In this document: positions 19,936-30,960 of the stretch, one piece after another
Position numbering within the stretch: position 1 is the first letter of the stretch
Layout: every line of letters starts with the position of its first letter
From: Penium margaritaceum
Taxonomy: Eukaryota; Streptophyta; Zygnematophyceae; Desmidiales; Peniaceae
Reading direction: 5' to 3'
Length of the DNA: 64,000 nucleotides
Assembly: GCA_023375785.1 (NCBI GenBank)
Contig: SZWC01001516.1
Coordinates: 77,994-141,993 of the forward strand
Program-made: the position numbers and the translations under genes
Notes under the pieces: model-generated
The model's input: only the letters and a program-made list of their open reading frames with translations
Database searches by the model: none
Told to the model about the DNA's origin: nothing

Positions 19936-22900
19936 GTAGTCAGAGTGGGCTGAGTCCACATACCTTCATGCAGAATTTGTGCTTTTCACAGGTCATTAGC
20001 TTGGTACACAAATCAGCAACCTGCTTGCTGGTTGGAGTAAGTTCCATCTTCATACCACCCTCCTATACAATGTGCCTGATGAAATAATATGCGATGTCGA
20101 TATGCATGGTGCGTGCATGGTACTAATGAATCTTGGCGAGTGCAATTGTGCTCTGCTTGTGGATGCGCTCATGAACTAGAACTACTACACTCCCACTCAT
20201 CTCTGGCATGAGATGCTGAAACCAAACTACGTCCTTGGCTCCAAAGCTAAGAGAGACGTACTCATCTTCTGTGCTTGAGGTGACCACCTACCGCTTGCCG
20301 CACCAGCTGATGGCCCCGCCATTCATGAGGAACACGTCCTAATGATATACTTTGGGCCCTCAGGACTTGAGGCCCAATCTGTGTCTATGTTGCCGATGAT
20401 GCTGTTGTCGTTGCCGTTGTAGGTGATGCCGATGTTCATAGTTCCATCAAGGTAGCGGAAGATCCGCTTCACTGCCTTCTGGTACTTAGGTCCATAATTT
20501 GCCATGTGCTGGCTCACAAAGCTAACAGCATGTGCGAGATTCGGCCTAGTTGCCACCATGAGGTACATGAGACTGCCGACGGTACTCTCGTACATCTGCC
20601 ACTCAAGTGTATGTGCTTCTCCACTGAAGCTCACAAGGTACTGCTGTGTCTCTGGCGGCGTGCCAATGGATTTGGTCTCACCCATGCCGAACCGCTATGG
20701 GACGTCCTTGATATAGCAAATCTGCTCTAGCAAGAGAGAGCGTGATTTGCGGTCACGCATGATCTAGATTCCAAGGAAGAATGACCTCCTTCAGATCAGA
20801 CATCTAGAAGCGCTCCTACATGGGCTCTTTGAACTCCTGTAGTACAAACATGCTGTTGGAAAGGAGGAGCATGTCATCTACGAAGACAATGATGAAGAGG
20901 ATCTCATGCTCATGCTACTAGCGATACACGCTATAGTCATACTCGTTGCACTCCAACCCCATGCACTACGGCACTACATCCAACTTCTGGTTTCAAGCAC
21001 GCAACGCTTGCTTGAGGCCGTACACCGACTTCTGTAGCTTGTAAACCAGGTACTCTTGGCCATCCATGACGAACCCCTCCGGCTTCTCCATGTAGATTTC
21101 CTCCTCCAAGTCACCATTGAAGAATGCCTTCTTCACAACCATGTGGTGAATCTCGAAGGCCTCAGCTGTTGCATACGAGAGGAGCTTGCGCACAGAGGCA
21201 TACTTTGTAACAAGGGTAAAGGTTTCTCTTAGTGAATGCACTTCTATTGTGAGTAGCCCTTGGCAACCAGCCTCACCTTGTGCTTTTCCAGGTTGCCATC
21301 TGCACCTCTCTTCTCTTTGAATATCTACTTGCACTTGATTACCTGGCGTCCATGTGGACGCTGAGTCAGCTTCCATGTGTGGTTTTCGAGTTACGACTAC
21401 ATTTCCTGTTACATAGCTTGCGTCCAATCTCTTGCATCTGATGGAGCCACGGCCTCCTTCTATGGTGTTGCTCATCTGAATTTGTAGCAACTATGACGTT
21501 CATCTGTTCTGGTTTCTACAGCATCAAAAAATGGCCAACCTCACCTGGATTGTAGCGCAGCCTGAGAGGGTACCTACGACCCGATGTTGTAGTGTTACCG
21601 GGCATCTGGCGTGGTACTACTGGTACAAATGCTCTTGTTGGTGGTGCTGCATGTCCTTCCTCTACTTTTGCCGATGATGCCGCTCTATTTGCTACATCAA
21701 ACATGGGTAAATAGAGTGGTTCTTCTACTGTCATAGTGGAGGAAGGGTCAGGAGAGACGGGGTGAGGGAGCGTGTCTACTCCCACTACTTCGTCATCTGA
21801 TGGATCTCTTGCCTCTTTGCAGACAATTTTGGTACCAATGATGTTATTTTCATTGAAAATGACATCCCTGGAGATGATGGCATGGCTTGTATCCTTCTCA
21901 TAGAGGCGATAGTCCTTGCGTGCCACGTCATAGCTGATCATCAACATCTACGCGCTCTTTTCTTCCCATTTTTGCCACTTCTCCTTGGGCACGTGCATGT
22001 CCGCTAAGACGCCAAACACATGGAGGTAGCCTACGCTCGGCTTTGTGCCAAACCATGCCTCATGTAGCGTCATCTGCTCCAATACCTTGGTTGGCCTGTG
22101 GTTCTTGATGTACACCACAGTGCTCACTGCTTTGGGTTAGAAGTTATGGGTGAGCCACGTACAGCATGGAGCGCGCCGACTCAACGATGGTATGGTTGAT
22201 GCGTTCAGCTACGCCGTACACCGAGGTAGTCTAGGAACTCCTTCCTCAAGTACTCTCCGCCACAGTCGCTGCGCAGCGCCTTGATCTTCTTGCCAGTCCG
22301 GCTCTCCACCATTGCCTTGAACTCCTTGAACTTGTCAAAGCATTGGTCCTTGGAATCAAGGAAGTACACAGTAGTGTAACAGCTGAAATCATCAATAAAT
22401 GTTAGGAAGTACCTAGAGTCTCCAAAGCTCTGCTCTTGCATAGGACCACACAAGTCTGTGGAGACCACCTCCACCACCTCGTTTCTACGCTCCCTTGATG
22501 CACAGAACGCATCGCAATGCTGCTTCCCCTCCAAACATCCGATGCAAAAATACTGCTCAAATTTGGAGATGGTGGGTAAGTCATGCACCATTTGGTTCGT
22601 TCGAAACTGCTGCAATGCGCCATGCCAATGTAGCTATAGCGCACATACTAGATTTTTCCATCTGTTACCTGCACCACTGCGACAAGATTCTGCTCATGCG
22701 GGATGTTGGTTACCCCCAACAGGAAGTACATGTCGCGTTCCTTTACCAACCTGGCCAAATCCTCTCCCGTTTCCTTGTCGAGGATGTAGCCATAGTCGTT
22801 GTCAAAGATGACTCGTATTCCTGTGTTGATGAGAGAGGACACAGAGAGAAGGTTTAACGTAGCATCAGGTACACACAGCACGCCATGGAATACTCCGAAT

Positions 22901-23110
22901 TGAATGCCTTGTGGGGTCTCCATCTATATCTCTACAATTCCAATCCCCTCAGCATACACCACCCGATCATCACCCAAAACAATAGGTCGTGGGGGGATTG
23001 AGAGCAGCTGCGTAAACTACTCTTTGGGGTGCGTCAAACTCTTGGTACACCCTGAGTTCTTGTACCATACTAGATCTCCCTTCTCCCCCTGCGACATGGC
23101 AGACTTTGCC
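19936..23110 (-). pseudogene. B3 Pol remnant
   Basis: Minus-strand fossil. RNase H about 19980-20400; RT 20400-21490 with GSLMYLMVATRPNLAHAVSF, FFNGDLEEEIYMEKPEGFV and YGLKQ; linker and integrase C-terminus 21500-22000 with SYDVARKDYRLYEKDT; integrase core 22200-22480 with STDLCGPMQEQSFGDSRYF and LRSDCGGEY; GAG-pre-integrase 22500-22700 with CLEGKQH; protease-side region 22650-23110 with VFHGVLCVPDATLNLL. Broken. Confidence 0.87.
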
Positions 23111-24140
23111 ATGAAGAGGCGGTCTTGCTCCTCCTTGGCCACGTTCATATTTCCAAAATGACACATGCCGATCTGGTTTTGCTACTGCTACTGACGCTGT
23201 TGTGACTGCTGCTATTCCTCCTCTGGAGCCTGCTGCTTCTACTAATATTGTAAGGAATGCTGTTGCTGCTACTCCTTCTAGTCCCTTTTGAACTTGAAGT
23301 ACTATTTCTTGTAGTACCCCTCTTTTTGGCAATAGTGGCCCTTGCCTTTCTTCTTGCCTCTCAGCTGCCCTGACTGATACTGTTGTTGGTTCCATGATAC
23401 CATGGCCACAAAAGCTGCTTCACTACTGCACCCGCTATACCGCTTTGCTACATTGTGACGCGGTTCCACCTATACCAGGTGCGTATAGATGAAATCCAGG
23501 TGGAGAGTCGAATGGCACTCAGACGTCTCTTGCACCGTGTCGTAGCTCGTTGGGAGTCTCCTTAGCAAGAGGAGGATGAAGCGCGTATCTTCCACAGGGT
23601 TGACGACTGCTATCAACTGCTTTGCTAGTTTCTTTTCCTTGTCCAAGTACGCTTGCATCCCTTTGCCATCCAGCATTTTCAACGTTATCATCTTCTCCTC
23701 CAAAAGTATGAGAAATACAAGATCCTTGCTCTCATACTTCTTGCACAACGCGTTCCACCCATCTTTTCCAGAAGCCTTTTCACTCACATACTCAATATGC
23801 AGGTTGGAGATGGTGTTGACAAGTAGCCTGTAGGCTTGCGTGTCCTTCTTCTTCCGCTCCTCATATATCGTTGTAGCAGTTGTAGATGATTTTGAATCTG
23901 GTGCACCTTTCTAAGGCGTTTTCCCCGCCACTACCTGTAGTGCAGTGATGCCTTTTGCCTGTGGAGGCGGAGCCCGCTCGTCGACGGTCACCACCTCTCA
24001 AAAACCCCTCTCCTCTAAAAGAAGGTGCGTACGGATCTTCCAAAACTTGACTTTGGCATGCCCTTCCAGCATCCCCAAGGACTACGCTGCTGTGAGGACG
24101 CCAGGTATTGCCATTTTGAGCTTTGGTGATGCTTAACACT
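23110..24140 (-). pseudogene. B3 Gag remnant
   Basis: Capsid motifs LLEEKMITLKMLDGKGMQAY, KKLAKQLIAVVNPVEDTRF and LLLRRLPTSYDTVQE at 23470-23790; knuckle region near 23290-23340; N-terminal Gag at 23860-24140. Broken. Confidence 0.82.
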
Positions 24141-24692
24141 ATCCTTGAGTGGCGGCGCTATCCTAGGTTGTCCTATTGCTTGTGCCAGAAATCTGTCTGA
24201 CAAAAAATGGACTGCAGAGGGAAGCAAACTAGGAATTTGGAAAAACTAAGGGCTATCACTAGGGGATTTGCAAAGATATGTCCTTTTTAATACAGGATAT
24301 GCTGCTTCTCCTACTCCAGCTTACACCAGCCAACTTGTAGACGGCGTTTCTCCCATACGGACAAATGGAATGAAAATATGTTTGTACCAATGGAAAGCTT
24401 GGGACAATAATTCAATTTGCATGTACAACTTTTTAAATTTCACAAAGAAATGAAAGAGTTATTGTCATCACAAGGCGAAAGTCTTACTCAGAGAGAAGAG
24501 TGTAACCTAGCTGACCTTGTTTTGAACATAACTCTTCATCCAACCATTGGATCTTTGCAATCTTCGACTCGTGAGAAAGCTTGTCTTGTCAACTTGAAGA
24601 TCTTGTCCCAGATATTTAAATTTGGTCCCAGTTTGACCCGAACCCGTCACTCTAGATTTGAGATTCTGTACTAGATGAAACTGGTAGAACTT

Positions 24693-24705
24693 GGCTCTGG
24701 TACCA
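24693..24705 (-). other. primer-binding site of B3
   Basis: The reverse complement is TGGTACCAGAGCC, one change from the initiator tRNA-Met site of the family. Confidence 0.88.
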
Positions 24706-24707
24706 AA

Positions 24708-25444
24708 TGTTGGATCTGGAGGAGAGAGGGAGCCTTGAGCAGTGAGCATGTGGGACTGAAAGGGCATCTATTGTACTGAAAAATGGTTATTAAATCACTC
24801 AAAATGATAGAGTACATATAGAGTTAGAGCTTGGGCAAGTCAGCCTTCTTACAAGCCTCACGACTTAGCCATGGAGACTAAGGCTTAACACTAGAGTCCA
24901 TAAACTCACACAAGAGAGGAAACCAGCCTAGCAATCAAGCTGCCTTCTCATACATGACCTAAAGAGGTAGAAATGGCTCCCATGGCACACACCTACTGGT
25001 CACATAATCCACAAACCCATGGAGAATCGCCATCTATCCATGGCTAGTGCACAAGGATCTGGCCTCACCTAAAAGGTAAGGAGAGATACCTTTTTCCTTG
25101 TCAGCATACTCTGACAAGGCAATCGAAAAATCTAGGAGCTTTTGGATGTTTCTCCCATGAGGTATTGACCCTGGACCTCTTACCCTTTTTCTTTTCTTAG
25201 GCTAAGGCATGAGGCCATCACCCATGGTCACCCAGACATCGGCAGTCCGTGACCCAGGTAACTTTGAAAATTCATATCACCCAATCCGACCGTTACATCG
25301 GCCTAAATCTTGGATCGTAGACAATTAGCCAGCTGGTCTTTCCAATGGTAAAGAGAAATTGACAATCGAAGCAGGTTTCCGGTAGTTCCTTGGAACGTTG
25401 CTCCTGTGGACATAAAACTGAGTCGGATGGCTGCTTTTCCAATA
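24708..25444 (-). repeat. 5' LTR of B3 (737 bp)
   Basis: TGTTGGATCTGG to CCAATA, followed by the target duplication CCCTT. Confidence 0.9.
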
Positions 25445-25682
25445 CCCTTCATCATTCGCTGAGCATGCATCGACCCATTCCTCGCTTTGCTCCCACTTTC
25501 TCTCACGGGCTCTTGTCTACCTCACATCTTTGATACTTCACTTCTCTTCAAGCCCTCCGACTAACTTCTCGGAATGCCTCATGCCTATCCACTTCCATCA
25601 TTCTGTTGACATGCTTTCACATGTCTCATTGCTTCTACCTACTTCTGCCATCTCTACTTTTGTTCAATGAATTCTTCTAACA

Positions 25683-25694
25683 TAGCATCAGAGC
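25683..25694 (+). other. primer-binding site of element G
   Basis: TAGCATCAGAGC directly after the LTR end TAACA. It matches ten of twelve bases of the plant initiator-Met site TGGTATCAGAGC. It fixes G on the plus strand and shows that the sequence downstream is its 5' internal region. Confidence 0.6.
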
Positions 25695-25789
25695 ATCACG
25701 AAACATCACCTGGTGCCCCGTCACCCACTCATCACTCCGTTTTTACAATTGCTTTGCTCCTCTTTCTAATACCTATCTTCAAGGGTGGG

Positions 25790-26215
25790 ACCAAGTCCAG
25801 GAGACTCCGGAGACAAAATCGGGATACCGAGTCTGGACTGCGACTCGCGAGACTGAGTATGTCACTGAGCCTAGACTCAGACCCATAAGTCTGGTCTCGA
25901 TTCCATGCTATTGTAAATTTGCCCACAAACACAGTAGATGCCAATGAGTTATGAAGCAATATGACCAAGAAAAGGACACAAATGGAGGAGAGATGGCAAC
26001 ATAATGCATGACTACATGAAAATATGAGGTATATGCTCCAACATTGCTATATTATAGTCCAGAACTCACGAGTCAAAGTCCCTTTGGACTCGCAAGTCGT
26101 GGACTCACGAGTCCTAGATTTGGACTCGTACGTCCGAGTCTAGGACTGGACTCGGACTCCCAAGTCTGAGTCCAAGGCTGGACTCGCAATTCTGGACTCG
26201 GTATCACCCTTGCTA
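25790..26215. repeat. GACTC/GAGTC-rich degenerate repeat in G
   Basis: Two clusters (25795-25910 and 26060-26215) are built from GACTC and its reverse complement GAGTC, often as GACTCG, GAGTCT or ACTCACGAGTC, with an AT-rich gap between. The motif appears well over a dozen times on each strand. I see no regular period and no coding explanation. Confidence 0.7.
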
Positions 26216-26599
26216 ATCTGCCGCTATTGCAGCTAACTCGTACCTCTCATATTTACCAAAAGCTGACAACAACAAGACTCCCTTGGTTGTTCCTCAAGTT
26301 ACAACGACTTTTCATCCTCCTGACCAAGTCCTACATCCAATCTGCTTTTGTAGCCAACAGTGAGCGTTTCGTCGTTGCTCAAAGCCACACACAGCTTTCA
26401 AACCAACACCTGTCACCATCTTCTTTGAAGCTTCCTCGAGCGCACCACTCTTCCCTCCTATAAGTAATCTTATCTTCCTCAAACCACTACAAGCTCTCTT
26501 ACCTCGTTTATCTACATCATGTGCTCAAGCTGCATCACCTTCATTGTTTTTGGCATAAGCCTCTTGAGTCGTGCTCTTGCACCGCCTTCTCGCGTCGTC

Positions 26600-26845
26600 A
26601 GCAGTAGTTGCGTATCGTTTACCGTAAGGACATTGAATACCACCAGCCTTCCTGTTCCTGTTTCAAGCCATCAGGAGAATAAGTCGGTACTTTCCTGACA
26701 ACTCCAGACACATACATGTGCTCATCTCCCACCTTTTTTGCTACAATCGACTTTCTCTTGTTGTGAAGACATTAGAGACCACAAGTCTTCCTTGTCATGT
26801 GTCAAGCCAACTGGGGAACAAGCCGTCACTCTCTTGACATGAAAG
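26600..26845. repeat. diverged direct repeat in G internal region
   Basis: Two segments of about 75-100 bases (near 26625 and 26768) share GACATT...ACCAC..G.CTTCC, then TTCAAGCCA or GTCAAGCCA, then ACT.TC.TGACA. They are too diverged for a recent duplication. The rest of 25695-28160 shows no gene I can support. Confidence 0.45.
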
Positions 26846-27280
26846 CAACAGGTTGCCTCGATCATTTCCAACCCCACTTACTTTGCTTCTTCTTCCTCTT
26901 TCTACAACCATCATCACTATTCCATTAGCCTCCTCTCCCTTGCTTACATTGTCCCCATTATCATCGTTTATTTCCTCCTCATCACTGACAACAATGCTGT
27001 CCTGGCGTGCCCTGAACTGCCTGAGTGTCCGCGGCTGCTTCGTGCAAAGAGACTTCCAAGGGAGGTGTGTGCTTTGGGTCGCCACAACACCAAGTGAGCA
27101 TAATTCAGGCAGAACACAGATTGCGGAAACTGAGAAAGGCTGGGAATCATCTATGGTTAGTTATTTTGGTAAGAATACATCAGATTATTATAGCCTGTGA
27201 TCTAAGCTTTCCAACGCATCCAAGCACGCCCAAAACGGAGCAGTAGAGCCCCTGCTACGGCCGTTAGAGTAAGCCATGGT

Positions 27281-27400
27281 GGAGCCGAGCCGCCCACCAT
27301 ACCCACGAACGGGAATGACGGGAGGCGCTTCGACGGTGGCCTGTCGAAGCGCCCTTCCTGTCATCCCAACGTGGGGGGAGGCTCGCCCTGGTCCAAAAGA
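27281..27400. repeat. long imperfect inverted repeat (foldback) in G
   Basis: GGAGGCGCTTCGAC (to 27334) pairs with GTCGAAGCGCCCTTCC (from 27343) across an eight-base loop. The pairing continues outward through GGGAATGACG against TGTCATCCC and, more weakly, GAGCCGAGCCGCCC against GGGAGGCTCGCCC. Total arm length is about 50-60 bases. It could be the core of a foldback element or a small-RNA-type hairpin. Confidence 0.6.
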
Positions 27401-27468
27401 CCATCCACATCCCTTTTGTTCATGGCCCATGTGCCTTTGGAGCTCATTGAAGTCGAACTCGGTTCACT

Positions 27469-27518
27469 GGTGGTGGAATTACTCCGTCACCAATGACGGA
27501 ACCCAGATTCCACCCACC
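27469..27518. repeat. second hairpin in G internal region
   Basis: GGTGGTGGAATT pairs with GATTCCACCCACC, and inside it CCGTCA pairs with TGACGG around CCAA. Two nested stems within 50 bases. Confidence 0.5.
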
Positions 27519-28658
27519 TACCTCTCAAACTTTGGATGGGGCTATCTTTCTGAATTCTCAACCAAATCGAGCAACTTAAAGCTCGAAACTGCATGGCAAA
27601 ATGCAAGGAGTCCAAATCTGCAATCAGATCAGACATCCAACCAGTTCCTAGTGGTCGAACCAGGAAAACGGAAAACGGCATCCATGGCAGGGGCACTTTT
27701 AACAATCACCATCGTATCATTGCCTCATCATCCTCCAGCATGAGCCTTGTCTCAGCCTCATCTACCTCTTTTGTTTTGCTCATCAGTATCACTAGTCAAC
27801 ATCTTCTTCATCCTCAGCGCATGTAGTTTCGCCCCTACGTCTACTCCGTCATCAATTGTTCCTCTGCTTCTTGCATTGTTTTTCAGCTCGGCACAAGGAT
27901 CCACCCGATTGCATCACCATTCTCGCGACAAACTGCTCCCATGCCAAAAACTCCCACTGTGCACACGGCTTACCCTTGAATCCATAACTTGCTATCATCA
28001 GCTTTGTCCATCATGAGCAGATGTCACCATGTGCGGCCAACTCAAGGACATGTACATACCAGCTGCCAATCTCGCAGTGGTCTGTACCCATGCCGGTAGT
28101 AGATTTCACGCAGCGCGTTGGTTTTTGCCTTCCCCTTGTCATATCCTACTCTCTACATAACAGCACACATGGTTTTGCCCCTACGCCAACTCCATCAATG
28201 CATTCTTCCACCTGCCATCAACTCTGATCATCTACTCCGTACATGGAACCGCGTGGGTGAACTGCCAATCTTGCGGCGACCTACACCCACAGTGATTTCT
28301 TTGTTGTGCACGTGGTCTCATCCCTGTGCCAACATCATTGCCATCTTCCTTCTGTTAGGTCAAAATTCACCTCGTCATAACTTCACTCTCCTATCAACAT
28401 ATCCTCACTCTGTCAATATCATCTCATCGTTCCTGTCAGTGTCTTCTTTTACCTCAGCTCGGTATTTAGCGACATTACCGACCAATATTGTCCTCCTTCA
28501 ATCAGTTCCATGCTTAAATATACAAATGGGTTACAATGTATGAGGCATTGTGGAACTACTCTTACCTTCACTCTATACATGTAAGCAAACTTCTCAGCCA
28601 CAAAAATAATGTTTGTACCACCGGAGTCGTCAAATCACACCGCCTGGTAGCCCCCCCC

Positions 28659-29357
28659 ATTTGGAAAGGGGTCATCCGGCTTAGTTCCAAGTCCACAAGA
28701 GCAAGTTCCAAGAAACTACCTAATACCTACTCCGATTGTCAATCTGACTTCTCCATTGGAAAGATCACATTGCAAATTGTCAATGGTCGAAGTTTTTGGC
28801 TGATCGAGCAATCGGATTGGGAGAAATGAATTTTTAAGATTTCCTGGGTCATGGACCGCCGATGTCTGGGTGACCATGGGTGACGGTTCCATGCCTTAGC
28901 CTGAGAAAAGAAAAAGGTAAGAGGTCCAAGCTCAAGACCTGATGGAAGAAATATCCAAAAAGGTCCTTGGTCTGAGGATTGCCTCCTCAAAGTGTACTCA
29001 CTGGGATAAATCTACCTCTCCCTGCTTTTTAGGTGAGGTGAGATCCTTCTTTGTTAGCCATGAACGCATGGTGATTCTCTATGGGATTTGGGTTATCTTA
29101 CCACTAGGAGTGAGCCATGAGAGCATTCTGTAGCTCTCTAGGTTTTGTGTGATTGATCAACCTGATCGCTAGGCTGATTTCCTCTCTTGTGTGACCCTTG
29201 AAAACTCTAGTATGTGAGCCTTGGCCTCCATTGCTTAGTGGTGTGGCTTGTGAGAGGACTGACTTGCCCAAGCTCTAGCTCTATGTCTACTCCATCATTT
29301 TGAATGATTCAATAACCATTCTTCAGCACAACTGATGCCCTTTTAGTCCCACGTGCT
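28659..29357 (+). repeat. 5' LTR of B4
   Basis: Begins as a worn TGTTGGAAAAGG (ATTTGGAAAGGGG) and carries the family blocks GTCATCCGGCTTAG and GATTGGGAGAAATGAATTTT. It runs up to the primer site at 29358. Confidence 0.82.
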
Positions 29358-29370
29358 CGGTATCAGTACC
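29358..29370 (+). other. primer-binding site of B4
   Basis: CGGTATCAGTACC, close to the family site TGGTATCAGAGCC, followed by AAGTTCTACC as in other copies. Confidence 0.75.
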
Positions 29371-29959
29371 AAGTTCTACCAATTTCAGCCATCATAAGCC
29401 GTCACTTTCATAGCCACGGGTGAGTGTCAATCCTTAAAGAAATGTAGCCATTGATCACACGATCTTCAAGTTTGAAAGACAAGCCCTCTAACGCATCCAA
29501 AATCACAAAGATCCAATGGTCAAGTTGAGAGTTATGCTCAAAAGAAAGTCAGCTGGGGTTGCACTCTTTTCCATGAGTAAGACTATGACATTATAATGAC
29601 TATAATTCTCTCGTTTCTTTGTCAAATTCAAGAAGTGGTACATGCAAATTCAAGTATTTTCCCTGAGTTTTTGATTTGTACATTAATATTTGCATTTCAT
29701 TTATTTGTTTTGGAGAAATGACATGTACAAGCTGGTTGATCTGAGTTGGAGTAGGAGTAGAAGCATACACTGTTTTCTAGAAAACTTATCTTTTAAAATC
29801 GCTTCTTTATAACCCTGTTTTATGGATCAATCCAAAAGCTTTTGAGCTGTATTTTCCGTTGGAGGGCTTCAGATTCCCATTGTGCTGGCATCTACTGTCC
29901 ACTTTTGGTCAGACAGATTTCGGACAGAAATAGCAGCAAGCAGGGGTAGTGCCGCCACC

Positions 29960-30960
29960 CAGAGGTGTTGAGCATCATCAAGGCTGAAAATGGTAGCAAC
30001 AGTCGTTGTGACGGGAGCCCAGCCTTTGGAGAGGCTGGAGCAACGTACATACTTCACGTTTTGGAAGATCCGTACCTGCCTTCTTTTCAAGGAGATGGGC
30101 TTTTGGGAGGTGGTGAGCGGCGACGAGTCAGCTTCAGATTCACAAGCAAAAGGCATTAACTTAGTACACGTGGTGGCCAGGGCGACGCCGGTGAAAGCTG
30201 CAGCCGGTGTAGGTTCATATGCAACTACACCAGTGACATATGAGGAGTGGTGGAAGAAGGACATGCATGCGTATAGGTTGTTTGTCAACACCATCTCCAA
30301 GCTGCATCAATACCAAAGGCTACTGCAAAGGAGGTGTGGGACACATTGTGCAAGAAGTATGAAAGTAAGCAACCTGAATCCCTCATGATTTTGGTGGAGA
30401 AGATGATGGCATTGAAAATGCATGGTGGTGAAGAGATGGAGGGGTACCTCGACAAGGCAAAGGAGCTGGCAAAACAGCTGAGTAGCTGGCAACCGTGTGA
30501 AAGAAACGCGCTTCAACCTCCTCTTGCTGAGGAGACTTCCAACTAGTTACGACACGGTACGAGAGACGTTAGACTGCCATCCAACTCTCGAACTTGACTT
30601 AATCTTCACAAACCTGGTGTAGGTGGAATTGTATTGCAATGCAAGAAAGCGCAATGGTGATGGCAGCAGTGAAGTAGCGTTTGTGGTCACGAGCTCATGC
30701 AACCAGCAGCAGCAGCATTCTGGGCAGCACAGAGGCAAGAAAAAGGATAAGTGCCACTACTACCAGAAATAGGCGCACTACAAGAATGACTGCTTCAAGT
30801 TCAAGAGGGATCACAAGAAGCAGCAGCAACGGCAGCAAAAACTACAGTCTCTACAACAGCACTGGCAGCAGTCACAGTAGCGTCAGCAGTAGCAGCAAAA
30901 CCAGACTGGTGTGTGTCACTTTGGCATCATGAACGTGGCCAAAGACGTACACAACGACCT
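29960..30960 (+). pseudogene. B4 Gag remnant
   Basis: Opens with IIKAENGS; then LEDPYLPSFQGDGLL and WKKDMHAYRLFVNTISKL near 30060-30300; CKKYESK and KMMALKMHGGEEMEGYLDKA near 30340-30460; a knuckle region at 30745-30800 and a Gln/Ser-rich tail with CAG-type repeats to 30900. Broken. Confidence 0.8.

Larger units (their letters stand above)
19151..25444 (-). mobile_element. Ty1/copia element B3, full length with target duplication
   Basis: LTRs at 19151-19920 and 24708-25444, flanked by a perfect CCCTT at 19146-19150 and 25445-25449. On the minus strand: leader, Gag, protease, integrase, RT, RNase H, polypurine tract. Complete in layout, 6.3 kb, and inserted in the G LTR. Broken, about a dozen breaks. 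The LTRs differ by clearly more than those of family A, so it is old. Confidence 0.93.
18761..25682 (+). repeat. G LTR (about 620 bp), split by B3
   Basis: Starts TGTTTAAAATGAGCAAGAGCC right after the purine tract CAGGAGGAG. Broken at 19150 by B3, resumes at 25450, and ends TTCTTCTAACA at 25682, directly followed by a primer-binding site. TG...CA ends, a preceding purine tract and a following primer site identify it as an LTR. Confidence 0.65.
17734..28658 (+). mobile_element. element G, copies b and c in tandem (interrupted by B3)
   Basis: Bases 17734-18760 are G 3' internal sequence; 18761-19150 plus 25450-25682 form its LTR, split by B3; a primer site follows at 25683; 25695-28160 is G 5' internal sequence; at 28161 the 3' internal sequence starts again (CAGCACACATGG) and runs to 28658, where B4 begins. 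The order internal-LTR-internal means two G units share one LTR. No Gag or Pol motif is visible in about 3 kb, so G looks like a large non-autonomous derivative. Decayed. Confidence 0.6.

Noticed and set aside
25790-26215. A CRISPR-like or regular satellite array
   Set aside because: GACTC units have no fixed spacing and no repeat-spacer structure, and the context is a plant nuclear genome.
26795-27085. A 96-codon minus-strand frame with an acidic segment
   Set aside because: It lies in the non-coding part of G, has no recognisable domain, and its acidic run comes from a pyrimidine-rich stretch on the plus strand.
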